The notes: generated by a model not told the origin, from the letters alone. Counted from the stretch's first letter, positions 9,420 through 20,966 are shown. The stretch is DNA of 64,000 bases from Bolinopsis microptera (GCF_026151205.1 NC_087074.1:186001-250000); one strand, 5' to 3'. Made by a program: numbers and translations.

Positions 9420-11060
9420 TTAATACTAAAATTATGATTGATACAGGGCACTCCTGAATTATTACTGATTTCCAGTTCAACCTGAATGTATTTATTAATT
9501 AATCCAGAATACTCTTCAGATGTCCGGATGAGTAATAAATCAGACAATTCTACCGTTTCTCAGGAGATTCCCAATTCTTTTGAAAATATTCTTGCTAGTG
9601 AAAAGCAGTTGAAATGTCCAGATTGTTCATATTCAACTACACGAGAAAGAATACTTCAATATCACATAACAACTCACTGCGGAGTGAAATCGTTCAAATG
9701 TTCAGATTGTTCGTATGCAGCAGCTCAGAAATCAGACCTCAATGTTCATATGAAGACTCACTCTGAAGAGAAACCGTTGAAATGTCCTGGTTGTTCATAT
9801 TCAACTACACGAAAAAGAATACTTCAATATCACATAACAACTCACTGCGGAGTGAAATCGTTCAAATGTTCAGATTGTTCGTATGCAGCAGCTCAGAAAT
9901 CAGACCTCAATGTTCATATGAAGACTCACTCTGAAGAGAAACCGTTGAAATGTCCTGGTTGTTCATATTCAACTACACGAAAAAGAATACTTCAATATCA
10001 CATAACAACTCACTGCGGAGTGAAATCGTTCAAATGTTCAGATTGTTCGTATGCAACAGGTCTAAAATCAAACCTCAAAAAACATCTGAAGACTCAGTCC
10101 GGAGAGAAACTATTCAAATGTCCAGATTGTTCGTATGCAGCAGGTCTGAAATCAAACCTTAACAGACATATGATGACTCACTCTGGAGAGAAACCATTTA
10201 AATGTTCAAATTGTTCCTATACAGCAGCTCAGAAATCAAACCTCAAAGAACATCTGAAGACTCACTCCGGAGAGAAACCGTTCAAATGTTCAGATTGTTC
10301 GTATGCAGCAGCTCGTAAATCACAGCTCAAAAGACATATTTTAAGCTCAAAAGACATATTTTAATGTTGCCATGGGGTGGCAAGTCCCCATACATCGCAG
10401 TCCGGTAGTTTCATTGCGTCCTAATATATGAATATTCACTCTAGAAACTAGAAATAACTCATTTCGGCCAAAAACTGTACAAGTTTTCGGAATGATAATA
10501 ATAACATCTTTTTGAACACCACTGAAGTTCATTCTGCACTTTTCATCGAAGTAGTCTTGTCAAACATCAGTGAACACATATTTCGGCGAAAAACTATTTG
10601 AATGTTAAATCAGTTCTTTAATTGTACTTCAGTTTTGAAGGTTCTTTGCAATATCTTTGCTCAAATCTATTATACCATAATATGATTAATAATTAGTATG
10701 AATATCGGGTGATTTCCAATGTTGAAAAATGGTGAAAAATGGTGTAATTTTACTATTTGAAAACTCGATTCACCATAAAAATCATTCACCATTTTGCCAC
10801 ATTTTTCACCATTTGAATGTTTTGCTTTCGAAATATCAAATTGAAATATTAAATGTGTATTCTGATACTATACGACGATACCAAGAGCTTAGTTTCGATG
10901 CACCTTACTCGCCATGATCACCAAAAGCTACCACTTTGATGTACTTTGCTCTCCATGATCACCAAAAGTTACCATTTTCAAAGTTCATAATCGCCATGTT
11001 CACCAAAGGTTACTAGTATTGATGTACTTTACTCGCCATTATATATGATTGATTTGAATG
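9420..11060 (+). repeat. Segmental tandem duplication, unit 1 (zinc-finger locus)
   Basis: The left edge (TTATGATTGATACAGGGC, near 9430) recurs at 11350. The region after the fingers (TTTCGGCGAAAAACTA near 10580, through TTTGATGTACTTT) recurs at 13845-14325. The two zinc-finger genes are therefore products of one duplication of a locus of about 1.6-2 kb. Confidence 0.85.
9486..10364 (+). CDS. C2H2 zinc-finger protein, nine tandem fingers
   Basis: Likely nuclear DNA-binding protein. From residue ~43 there are nine 28-residue C2H2 units of pattern C-x2-C-x12-H-x3-H, with consensus FKCSDCSYA. Linkers are TGEKP variants such as SGEKPF, SEEKPL and CGVKSF. Fingers 2-3 and 4-5 are near-identical, the result of a 168-bp two-finger duplication (GCGGAGTGAAATCG recurs at 168-bp steps). 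Finger 6 has Gln for its last His. The last finger lost its final His through a 20-bp tandem duplication at 10324-10363, which also creates the stop. The start is uncertain: ATGs at 9486 and 9528 are in frame, and an upstream exon spliced into CTTCAG (ending 9519) is possible. Compared with the second copy, ~450 bp of N-terminal coding sequence is missing. It may be expressed or already decaying. Confidence 0.75.
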   Translation: MYLLINPEYSSDVRMSNKSDNSTVSQEIPNSFENILASEKQLKCPDCSYSTTRERILQYHITTHCGVKSFKCSDCSYAAAQKSDLNVHMKTHSEEKPLKCPGCSYSTTRKRILQYHITTHCGVKSFKCSDCSYAAAQKSDLNVHMKTHSEEKPLKCPGCSYSTTRKRILQYHITTHCGVKSFKCSDCSYATGLKSNLKKHLKTQSGEKLFKCPDCSYAAGLKSNLNRHMMTHSGEKPFKCSNCSYTAAQKSNLKEHLKTHSGEKPFKCSDCSYAAARKSQLKRHILSSKDIF

Positions 11061-11346
11061 AGTATTACAATAAAAAATCTGCCGGCTTTTATTGTATTAG
11101 AGATCTTATAGATCAACTTTTATTTACATAATATATGCCTGTTTGTATCATGGTGTATAGTTCTATGTTTTATTGAAGATTAAAATATTTGTTTAATTTT
11201 TATGGTAGCAATTATACTCAATACCATTTACTGATGGATTGTTTCCATTGTACTATAAATTCAATTACAAGTTGTTTCCATTTCTACAATTGTCCGAGTA
11301 ACTATATTATAATGCAACCATTGAAACCTGATCATATAAAACATTG
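10365..11346. other. 3' flank of first zinc-finger copy; small inverted repeat
   Basis: At 10725-10817 repeats of AAAAATGGTG face copies of CACCATTTTT about 50 bp away, forming a short hairpin-type element. It is also present in the second copy at 14000-14095. From 10910 there are degenerate ~45-bp repeats of the CACCAAAAGTTACCA type. No gene is recognised. Confidence 0.6.
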
Positions 11347-11447
11347 TATAATACTAAAATTATGATTGATACACGGCACTCCTGAATTATTACTGATTTC
11401 CAGTTCAACCTGAATGTATTTATTAATTAATCCAGAGTACTCTTCAG

Positions 11448-13890
11448 ATGTCATGTTCTCACAAAAAGACCGAAGTGAAGACCGAAGAAGAGGATTTGAG
11501 AAGCAAAACTGGCGGTTTTCTGTGTCCAGCATGTGGTGAACAACTATTTTACGAGAAGTATTTCCTTGAACATATCAGGGAACGTCATTATAAGCCTGAC
11601 CTACGAGTACAAGATGAGGTTTATTACATGATTTTGCTGGAGGTTCTGTTCATGAAAATAGTCATGTTACAGAACAAGATGGTTGTTGTGTTGAAAATAA
11701 ATGTGATGTTCTTAAATCAGAAGTAAAAACTGAGATGAGTGAATTCAATGGAGAGGCTGGAGGCTTTCTCTGCTCAGTTTGTGGGGAAAAGTTTCTAGAG
11801 GAGGACAGTTTTATTAAGCATATCAATGATCACTTTAATAATTCTAGCAAACGAAAAAGACCACGATGTGCTGAATTTCAAAATGACAGTGATAATACAG
11901 AATCTGGGATGAGTAATAGATCAGACAATTCTACCGTTTCTCAGAAGATTCCCAATTCTCCTGAAAATATTCTTGCTAGTGAAAAGCAGTTAAAATGTCC
12001 TGATCGTTCATATTCAACTACACGAAAAAGAACTCTTCAATATCACTTAAGGGGAGATACACCAAAAACGTTTTTGCTCCGAACATCGATTTTATTTTAT
12101 ATTATGGTTAAATAGACAAAAAGAATAAGATTGCACACCTTCAAAATTTTCTAAAAATATTCCCTCATCGAGAAAAAAATTTTTCTTTTTCGAAAATTTT
12201 TAAAATTTGGAGAAGTCTGTCACTGTAATACCGATAGTTCGGCCATTTTAAAAGTTTTTTGGCTGATTTTTTACTGAACATTACTTACACTCCGTACAAG
12301 ACAACCCTATAAAGGATTATATAATTGAACAATAAATGACCAAGTTACAGACCGAACAAGGTGAAAAAAGAAAAATTGGGATTTTTGCCTACCACCAAAG
12401 TTGTTCATTTTACCACTCGCCCAGGTCATCAGATATCGCTTCAAAAATTCTTGTGAGTGTAGTTGATGATCATGGAAAGCTTTTTGGAACCGGATTTTTC
12501 TCAATTTTGAGTTTTAAGCTATGAAATGTGGCCTAAACGACTTAGTAAAATTCATCGTAAAAAAGGGCCAAACATGGCAGATTTAAGGCTTAAAATGCCT
12601 ATAACTCAAAAGGTATCAGTTTTTTTGAAATAATTTTTACAGGATCGTTATCAGCTTGGTAAGACAGATCTTTTAGTACCAAATTTATAATAGTTCAAGA
12701 CACAAAATTTAGTTGTAAAAAAAATTTGTAAAAAAAATGTGTACAATTCGAGCTGGAAAATTATTGAAGACAATTTGTCTTCTAAAATCACCTATGTGGT
12801 GCTAAAAGATTCGTCTTCTCAAGCTGATTACGATTCTGTAAAAATTATTTCAAAAGAACTGATACTTTTTGAGTTATAGGCATTTTAAGCCTTAAATCTG
12901 CCATGTTTGGCCCTTTTTTACGATGAATTTTACTAAGTCGTTTAGGCCACATTTCATAGCTTAAAACTCAAAATTGAAAAAAATCCGGTTCCAAAAAGCT
13001 TTCCATGATCATCAACTACACTCACAAGAATTTTTGAAGCGATATCTGATGACCTGGGCAAGTGGTAAAATGAACAACTTTGGTGGTAGGCAAAAATCCC
13101 AATTTTTCTTTTTTCACCTTGTTCGGTCTGTAACTTGGTCATTTATTGTTCAATTATATAATCCTTTATAGGGTTGTCTTGTACGGAGTGTAAGTAATGT
13201 TCAGTAAAAAATCAGCCAAAAAACTTTTAAAATGGCCGAACTATCGGTATTACAGTGACAGACTTCTCCAAATTTTAAAAATTTTCGAAAAAGAAAATTT
13301 TTTTTTTCTCGATGAGGGAATATTTTTAGAAAATTTTGAAGGTGTGCAATCTTATTATTTTTGTCTATTTAACCATAATATAAAATAAAATCGATGTTCG
13401 GAGCAAAAACGTTTTTGGTGTATCTCCCCTTAACAACTCACTCCGGAGAGAAACCATTCAAATGTTCAGATTGTTCGTATGCAACAGCTCATAAATCAAA
13501 CCTTAACAGACATATGAGTACTCACTCCGGAGAAAAACCGTTCAAATGTTCAGATCGTCTTTATGCAACAGCTTCGAAATCACACCTCAAAGAACATATG
13601 AAGATTCACTCCGGAGAGAAACCATTTAAATGTTCAAATTGTTAGTACGCATCTGCTCGTAAATCAGACCTCAATGTACATCTATGCAACAGCTTATAAA
13701 TCAGACCTCACAAATTATCTGCTGACTCACTCCGGAGAAAAATCATTTAAATGTCCAGATTGTGTTTATGCAACAGCTTTTAAATCAGACCTCAAAAAAC
13801 ATCTGCTGACTCACTTCGGAGAGAAATCATTCATATTTCGGCGAAAGCTATATTTCGGCAAAAACTATTCGAATGTAAAATCAGTTCTTT
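11448..13890 (+). pseudogene. C2H2 zinc-finger pseudogene, split by a foldback element
   Basis: Paralogue of the gene at 9486-10364. It opens at ATG 11448, directly after a CTTCAG acceptor-like site, with an acidic N-terminus and two separate C2H2-like units (FLCPACGEQ... and FLCSVCGEKF...) not kept in the first copy. A frameshift lies around 11610-11650, because the second unit (from 11735) is in another frame. The SNRSDNSTVSQ region and first array finger follow; then coding is interrupted exactly at a TTAA by the insertion 12051-13429. Fingers resume at 13434 ([17 protein letters not shown]). Stops and frame changes near 13643-13680, plus decayed cysteines and histidines (for example CSDRLYAT), confirm loss of function. 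The ancestral form probably had many more fingers. Confidence 0.85.
12051..13429. mobile_element. TTAA-flanked giant palindrome (foldback) element, 1379 bp
   Basis: Flanked by TTAA at 12047-12050 and 13430-13433; removing the element with one TTAA restores the finger reading frame. The ends begin GGGGAGATACACC. The whole element is a near-perfect palindrome: arms of roughly 630-680 bp each, with only scattered mismatches and a short asymmetric centre around 12690-12810. Both arms encode the same 62-residue open frame in opposite directions, differing by one residue. TTAA targets and G/C-run ends fit piggyBac-type mobilisation; no transposase is present. Confidence 0.9.
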
Positions 13891-14325
13891 AGTTGTACTT
13901 CGGTTTTGAAGGTTCTTTGCGATATCTTTGCTTAAATCTATTATATCATATGATTAAATTATGAGTATGAATATCGGGGGATTTCCAATGTTGAAACTTT
14001 GAAAAATGGTGAAAAATGGTGAAATTTTATGATTTGAAAACTCGATTCACCATAAAAACATTCACCATTTAGCACCATTTTTAACCATTTGAATGTTTTG
14101 CTTTCGAAATATCAAATTGAAATATTAAATGTGTACTCTGGTACTAAACGACAATACCGAGAGCTCAGTTTTGATGTACTTTATTCGCCAACCAAAAGTT
14201 ACCATTTTTGTTATACCTTACTCACCATGTTCACTAAATGTTACCATTTTTGTTGTACCTTACTCTCCATGTTGACCAAAAGTTATCATTTTTGATGTAC
14301 TTTGCTCTCCATGATCACCAAATTG

Positions 14326-16076
14326 CTCTCCGGCGGAAATTCTGCGCAGAGACAGAGTCGGTTAAGGAATCTGGAAGATTGAACAAGATTCTGAAAACCT
14401 GTACTGACACCAATAACAAACTTGAAGCCGTTTATAAACCAAATGGCGAACTCACCAAAAACGCAGAGGAGACACTGGAGGTCATGACACAAACCCACTT
14501 CAAGGAGAGTGTTACTGATCCGCCAGTTCCACCTCTCTGCCCCTTACCCATATCCACAGACTTACTAGACAAAATCTACAGCCCTGAAAGAATCGAAAAG
14601 GCTCTCCTATCCTTCGATCCCTTGAAGGCTACAGGACCTGACACTCTAAAACCTATCATATTCCAGAAAGCCTGGGCTCATATCAAAGACATAACAAAAA
14701 ACATTATGACAAAAAACCATGAAACGCAACACATCCCAACTTTGTGGAGGGACTCTCTTGGAATCTTTCTCCCTAAGCCTGGAAAAACCGACTACAACAA
14801 AGCTAAGTCATTTCGAACGATCACTCTTTCGCCTGTGATGTTAAAGTTGCAGGAGAAAGTGATCTTATGGCATATGCAACATGACCTCAACATAGCTAAT
14901 GATATCAACAAACGACAATTCGGCTTTAAGAAAGGCTGCTCCACAGAAGCGGCACTTCATAAAGTTACTCACACCATTGAGCGCAGAATAGCCAAGAAAG
15001 GATATGTCCTAGGTGTCTTTCTAGATATAGAGGGCGCCTTCGACAATGTCTCGTTCAAGGCTATCTCTGAAGCAGTCAAGGCTACGAAAGTGGACTTGGC
15101 TACAGCACAGTGGATCATCAACATGGTAACCAATCGATTCATCACACTAAATCATAAGGATAAGTCGAGAAGGGTACGGATCAGGCGAGGTTGCCCCCAA
15201 GGAGGCATTCTCTCTCCTTTTCTCTGGAACCTGGTAGTCGACGATCTCCTTTCCTTTACCGCAAAAGACATCCCGGGTTACCTGCAAGCCTTTGCGGATG
15301 ATCTGTTGTCTCTAGCGGAAGGGGATGATTTAGACATCATCTGAGACCGAACATGCAAAACTATTAAAACGATAGAAAATTGGTGCAGAACCAAAGAGCT
15401 ATCTATTAGCGCCCTTAAAACTCAGATAGTCATGTTTACCTGGAATAGTAAGTGGACTCTAAGACCTATAACAGTTGGCAACAACATTATAGGTCTTTCC
15501 AAGTCTGCTAAATTTCTAGGAGTGACCTTGGACAGCAAACTCAACTTCAATGAACATATCATCAACACCACCAAAAAAGCCACGGCATCCCTCATGCAAT
15601 GTCGAAGAGCTGTCGGCCCCACATGGGGTATGAGCCCCAAAACATGCAAATGGATGTACACTGCTGTCATCCGTCCAATCCTATCCTACTGCTGTAGTAT
15701 ATGGATCAGGGCCACTCAAACGGACTATAACGCGAAGAAACTCAAACGTGTTCAGGCATTGGCACTCAGAATGATGTCTGGTGCCATGCCAAGCACACCT
15801 TTTATCGCATTTAATCACCTCACCAACACTTCTGACATCATACTGTTCCTGCAAGGCGAAGCAGCAAAGGGTGCGGCCAGGCTACAAGCTTATGGCAGCC
15901 TCACTCTTGAAACTATCGCCTTCAGGAAGGGAACTATCAAAAATCATACCACTATCAACAAACAATTCATGGCAGACCTCATTATCCCACCTAGAGCAAC
16001 GAGAGACCTAACAACACCAACCATGATGCTGGGACGGCACTTCACCGTCACAACTCCTGGAGCCGATACCACTGAA
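14326..16076 (+). pseudogene. LINE reverse transcriptase region, broken
   Basis: Reverse transcriptase that would copy the element RNA at the target site. The recognisable fingers-palm blocks are KPGKTDYNKAKSFRTITL (~14780), motif A FLDIEGAFDNVSF (~15018), motif B RRGCPQGGILSPFLWN (~15190) and motif C FADDLLSL (~15290), which keeps both catalytic aspartates. A single in-frame TGA at 15342-15344 interrupts an otherwise continuous frame that resumes as thumb sequence through 16076. There the reading is cut by the TA-flanked insertion. The frame before 14326 is read-through from host repeats and is not part of the protein. Confidence 0.9.
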
Positions 16077-16078
16077 TA

Positions 16079-17729
16079 CGGGTATATGGCCCCCAGAATA
16101 TAGGTGGCCCCCAAAATATAGGTCATGTTAGTGGATACAGTTCTAACCAAGATAAGCGATACTAATGGGATCTGTTACTGCTAGGTTGGAGTAAAACATG
16201 TAACTAATGTTTCTGGATAAAAATTTTGGACCTACATGAGGTATTTTGGTATATTTGGTCATGACAGCGAAAAATTTAAACGATGTTGTCATTTTCTAGA
16301 GGGGTAAATATGGCGAAAAATTGTCATGACAAAAATCTGTCCAACACATGCCATTAAGACTACTGGTATGAGTATAAGTATTATTTTAAGCTATCTTTTC
16401 ATCGAGACATCTGCAAACTGACAATTTGGAAAAAAGTTATGGCCATCACAATTTTACGGGCCCCCAGAATATAGGTCCATACGACCCCCAGAATATAGGT
16501 TGGTCAAAAACCCTGAACATGCCCAAAACCATGCTGTGGGATGCTCTACTTGTAGCTACTAGTCTCCTGAACCCACATATCAAGTTTTATCAAAATTGGA
16601 TAAAAATTGGCCGAGTTATGGGATAAAAACAAAAACCATATGCCCATATTTGGGCATACGCACCTAATTTGATCGATTTTGGTCCATAAATTGGTCAAAT
16701 ATCAATATTTTTGAATGAAACCAACTTTATATGGAAGGTAAGCATATATTACACATTCTCTATGATTATCAGCTCAACATCTACCTAACTGTGGATTCTG
16801 TGTTAAAATAATCGCAAAAAATGAACAAAATCGCCCATATCTCAAACTGACTTAGCTCAAAACAATAGAATTCAATAGGTTTTCAATATTTTCACATGAA
16901 ATTTTCAGAATCAACGTAGAATTGTCTCATGACCCTAAGTTTTGGGACAGAATTTTGAGTTAGGCCTTTAAAAAAATTTGGCGGCCAAAAATGTCTGATT
17001 TACAGTCATTGAGGTGCACATTGTATTGATACAGATAAAAACAGCCCCCTCAATCATATCTAGGGACACTCCTTCAATCTTATTTAAGTATTTAGTTAAG
17101 ATCCCTACTAAATGAGTGCATGAATGCTTTTTAACTAGTAAAATTAAAGATTTTACTCATTACGGGTATATGGCCCCCAGAATATAGGTTTTAAAAAAAA
17201 AATAGCGACCAAGATTCTGCATTTTCTCTGTCACCCTGAGCATTAAGGAATGTGGGGTAGTGATGAGAAACAGTTAAAGAACATATGCTGAAGAGATGGC
17301 ATCATCAAAATGTATGAAGGTGGAGTATTTGAGGACGATTTTTGCATACCTATATTCTGGGGGCCGTAGTTTTTGATTTTTTGCTATTAAGTATACTCTA
17401 AACCATTTCAATTTAGTATCTGGAGCCATTGGCATCATCAATACAGTCTCAGCAACATATTCTGACTGCATATAACTGTCTGTGACAATTTTAGAACAAC
17501 TTAGGAACAGATGTTTGGACCTATATTCTGGGGGCCCTGTTAAAAAATGGTATTTTTACAGGTGAAAAAAAAGTACACTTAAAAACCTAATAATTATTTT
17601 CAACTACCCAAGAAACATTTAAAGGGTTATTATGTACATATTTACAGCCCTAAACATGCTTAGAAGTAGTTTTAACACCTGTTTCTAAGTGCTCAAAAAA
17701 CGACCTATATTCTGGGGGCCATATACCCG
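16079..17729. mobile_element. TA-flanked DNA element, 1651 bp, with dispersed end motifs
   Basis: The termini are perfect 27-bp inverted repeats starting CGGGTATATGGCCCCCAG, flanked by TA (16077-16078 and 17730-17731). Precise removal rejoins the LINE frame into the RNase H domain. The end motif GGCCCCCAGAATATAGGT recurs inside: near 16102 (variant), 16462, 16483 and 17170 in direct orientation, and near 17350 and 17521 inverted. A core at ~16505-16990 is shared with the palindromic TTAA element at 55924-57311. No transposase frame is seen. TA duplication suggests Tc1/mariner-type mobilisation. Confidence 0.88.
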
Positions 17730-17731
17730 TA

Positions 17732-18660
17732 TAGAAATTCACTTCAAAACACCATTGACAACATTACCAGTGAAACGATCACCTGCTACACTGACGGGTC
17801 ACTCAAAGACTCAGGATGCGGGGCTGGCTATATCATCATTCATCACAACTGACAACAATAACACCACCCTTGAAGAAAGATCATTCAAGCTCCCTGATTA
17901 TTGCACTGTTTACCAAACAGAGCTCACCGCCATCATTGAAGCTTGCAAATATCTCTCTACCTATACCAACACACATATCATCATATGGTCTGACAGTCTC
18001 TCATCTATACAAGCTATTTCTGCGCTTTCAACGCGGAGTAGAACTACAAGAGACTGTTACGACTCTCTTAATGCACTCGGATCCAACAACACGCTAGAGA
18101 TACGATGGATTGCAGCACACATCGGATTGTGGGGGAACGAAAAAGCACATGAGCTGGCCAAGCTTGGTACAATCAGTGAATCCACTTTGAAGTGTCCAGT
18201 TCCACAATCCTACATCAAGCGTCAAATCGACAACAAAGTCAACAGACTGAATCAGGAAACTTGGTTAACTGACGGTCCCAGACACACCAAACTGACACTC
18301 GGCCACAAGCATGCCAAAATCATCAAAAACCTCAACACTACACTCAGCAAAAACAGACAAGATTACAGAACTGCAGTTCACCTCATCACGGGTCACTGCG
18401 GCTTAAACAAACACCTTCACACCATTTGCAAATCAAACACCAGTGCTTGTCCTATGTGCGGCGACGGAGAGGAAACTGTCTCACACTTCCTTGGACAGTG
18501 TCCGGCTATTGCCCAAATTAGAGGTCAATATTTCCAGGACTACTACCTCTCTGTCAATGACATATTCAACAACCAACACATCACCACAATTTTCAATTTC
18601 GCAAACCGCACCAGACGCTTAATTGTGCCGGAAGAGCTGGATCAGACCAGGGTGACTTAA
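17732..18660 (+). pseudogene. LINE RNase H domain and C-terminal zinc knuckle, broken
   Basis: RNase H would remove template RNA during element replication. Near 17785 the first catalytic block YTDGS is seen in one frame; a frameshift or stop around 17840-17860 moves the rest to another frame. That frame carries QTELTAI (Glu), WSDS (Asp) and AHIGLWGNEKAHELAK. The C-terminus has C-x2-C-x8-H-x4-C (CPMCGDGEETVSHFLGQC), the usual end of I/R1/jockey-type polymerase proteins. The 3' untranslated region runs to ~18872. Confidence 0.88.
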
Positions 18661-19140
18661 AGTATTATCTCATATGCTGTCTCGTCTCGTTTTACTTTTC
18701 CAAACCCAGCTGGCATTTAAGCGTATCATTTTGACTCATATAACATCTTACACCATCCTCCACCAATCACTCTGATTTCACCGGCAACCTTCCCCAAGGT
18801 TGCCACACCCCAGAGGTAGGCAGAGCATCTCAATGCTATCCTCTCGTGGGCTATCTTGGCCCAGCCTCTCTAAAAAGTTTTGATGTACCATGCTCACCAT
18901 TATTAAGCCCCCTCCCGGTTGCAACATTGCCATGTTACGCAAATAATTGCAGCGCTAACGAAATATTTGCCATCTTAGCAAAATATGCGCCGTGTTATGA
19001 TGTATTTGCCAGGCTGCGCGTGATGATGCAAACATTTCCTAAGGAGGCAAATATTACGTTAGGAAAATGCGCATTCTTAGCAAAATATTTGCCAAACGGT
19101 CTGACCGCGTTGCACGCTCCTTTTTAGTTTGTTAACGCGA

Positions 19141-19415
19141 GAATGAAATCTTCGCATTGTTAGCAAAATATTCGCCTCCTTATAATTTATTTGCGCGAGA
19201 GTTAAATCTCCGCTTTCTTAGCAAAATATTCGCCACCTTATAATTTATTTGCGCGAGAGTTAAATCTAAGCTTTCTTAGCAAAATATTCGCCACCTTATA
19301 ATTTATTTGCGGGAGAGTTAAATCTACGCTTTCTTAGCAAAATATTTGCCGCCTTATAATTTATTTGCGGGAGAGTTAAATCTACGCTTTCTTAACAAAA
19401 TATTTGCCGCCTTAT
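19141..19415 (+). repeat. 58-bp tandem repeat, about 5 copies
   Basis: TTAGCAAAATATTCGCC (with variants) starts near 19160, 19218, 19276, 19334 and 19391, a 58-bp period. Degenerate related words (GCAAAATATTTGCC, GCAAAATATGCGCC) extend left to ~18950, so the array has an older eroded flank. Confidence 0.85.
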
Positions 19416-20429
19416 GTTTTACAAATACATGTCCTTATAGTTATGTTTAAACTACTCATGTTAACATATTGGTATATTGATTTAATATTTGTTGAACTGG
19501 AAGGCACGGTAATTGAACTTTAGCTCTTTATACACTGAAGTACACCAAGAAGCTACCTATCAATCTTTAAGTTCAAAGTTGTTATAGTGTTAGCAGTTAA
19601 AACTTTGAACTTCATCCCGTTTCAAATTTCAAACTTCAGTACGAATTATTGCACTTATGCGCCGGACGCCGGTTATACTTATAACGAGGTCCAGAACACA
19701 CGCTTAAAGTTAATGTGTGTTTATTTACCAATTATGACCTATGACCTATACTTTACTCCGCTAGAAACAATAAAATTCAAGGAAATTGGACACTAGGGAA
19801 GCTACCTAGCGAACTTTAGTGTTAGAAATAGAACTTAGAGCTTCAGTGCGTCCATATCGCGCGTTTCAAACCACAGCACGTGAATCAATAGAGCAATAGG
19901 TAATGCCGGATATAATGAGCTGGCACACACGTTGAATAATGTATGATTATATTCATTTTCCCATTGTAGTATGTTCTCATGCACTATAACTAACAACTAA
20001 GTGCTGTGCATCATGCGAAGGACAACTTCGAAGTCTTTTTAGAACCTGAACATTACCGGAACTAAAGTTGACCTGAACTAAAGTCAACTACTGAACACGC
20101 ACTGAAGTCCACCAGGGGAATATATTGAAACATCTAATCTGACGAACTAAAGTCGTCCGATGAAGTCATTGTGCGCTTCAGCTAACACAATTTATTATTA
20201 TCACCTGGCCTCACATATTGGAATTATGCTAAAAACTAGTAAAAAGTGAAAGCGATCATGATGTGTAGGTACGACACCGACTTTACGTTTAATTTTAACA
20301 CAATACATTGATCAATCAATATGATTGCAACCAGGTACCGATCACATATTAATATATTATTAAGAGGTAGTAAGATTTAAATATTGACACAATTATGTAT
20401 GTAGTTTGTAAGCTATTCGATTATCTTGG
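19416..20429. other. AT-rich spacer, no gene recognised
   Basis: No recognisable exon. Around 20030-20170 the words GAACTAAAGTC and CTGAACTAAAG recur irregularly, suggesting an eroded repeat. Confidence 0.5.
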
Positions 20430-20690
20430 GATCATGTTTTTTGTCCATTTTTGTCCATGTGCTACCAAATATTTTCAAGGTAGACAAAAATAGGGTGGAC
20501 AGAAATGGACAAAAATGGACAAAATGGACAACAAATTTCAAAATACACGGAAATAGTCTGAGACAAAAGGGGAACTCGCTAGCTTTTTGGGTTAGACGAT
20601 GTCTAAAACATTTAGCTTCTAGGGTGTTTTGGGCCACACCCTTTTCTAGAGCTTTTCAGTTGCTCAAATTTTTTCCCGATCCATGACTCA
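20430..20690. repeat. Small repeat with GGACAAAAATGGAC inverted words
   Basis: TTTTTGTCCATTTTTGTCCA near 20439 faces GGACAAAAATGGACAAAATG near 20505. A similar GGACAAAAACGGACAAAAA motif occurs at 52685 and inverted at 53428. The tail GGGCCACACCCTTTTC resembles 60930-60950. Probably an old non-autonomous element. Confidence 0.5.
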
Positions 20691-20946
20691 AGTGCCAAAG
20701 GCACAAAAGAGTCAAGAACAAGGATTAGCAAACGAGGTTTTTTTTTCGTATTATAATATGGTAGCTTGCAACCATCGTGTGTACACACATACATGCCAAT
20801 ATGTCGCCCACGTTCCTAACTAGACTGTGCAAAGTTATTTTGCGCGATGTTCTGAATTAAATAATTGTTAATGTTCCAAAAACACATCCGTTGTCTCATA
20901 GAATCCAAAAAGGACAGGACATAGGCGGACATTGGCGGACATGTCA

Positions 20947-20966
20947 CCCCCCCCCCCCCCCCCCCC
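20947..20966 (+). repeat. Poly-C tract, 20 bp
   Basis: Uninterrupted run of 20 C, one of several long poly-C/G tracts in this window (24121, 55095, 55924, 57278, 57636). Confidence 0.9.

Larger units (their letters stand above)
11347..14325 (+). repeat. Segmental tandem duplication, unit 2
   Basis: Second copy of the zinc-finger locus. It is longer than unit 1 because it keeps an N-terminal coding region that unit 1 lacks and carries the 1.38-kb foldback insertion. It ends in the same degenerate CACCAAAAGTTACCA repeats, into which the LINE at 14326 is inserted. Confidence 0.82.
14326..18872 (+). mobile_element. 5'-truncated LINE with RT and RNase H, interrupted
   Basis: Non-LTR retrotransposon of a type with reverse transcriptase, RNase H and a C-terminal zinc knuckle (I/R1/LOA-like organisation; exact clade not resolved). 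No endonuclease domain is present upstream, so the copy is 5'-truncated. It is inserted in the degenerate repeats flanking the zinc-finger pseudogene: TTTTGATGTAC occurs at the left flank (14290) and right after the 3' end (18876). It is inactive through an in-frame stop, a frameshift and the insertion at 16079-17729. Its 3' end matches the relic at 3119-3480. Confidence 0.88.
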
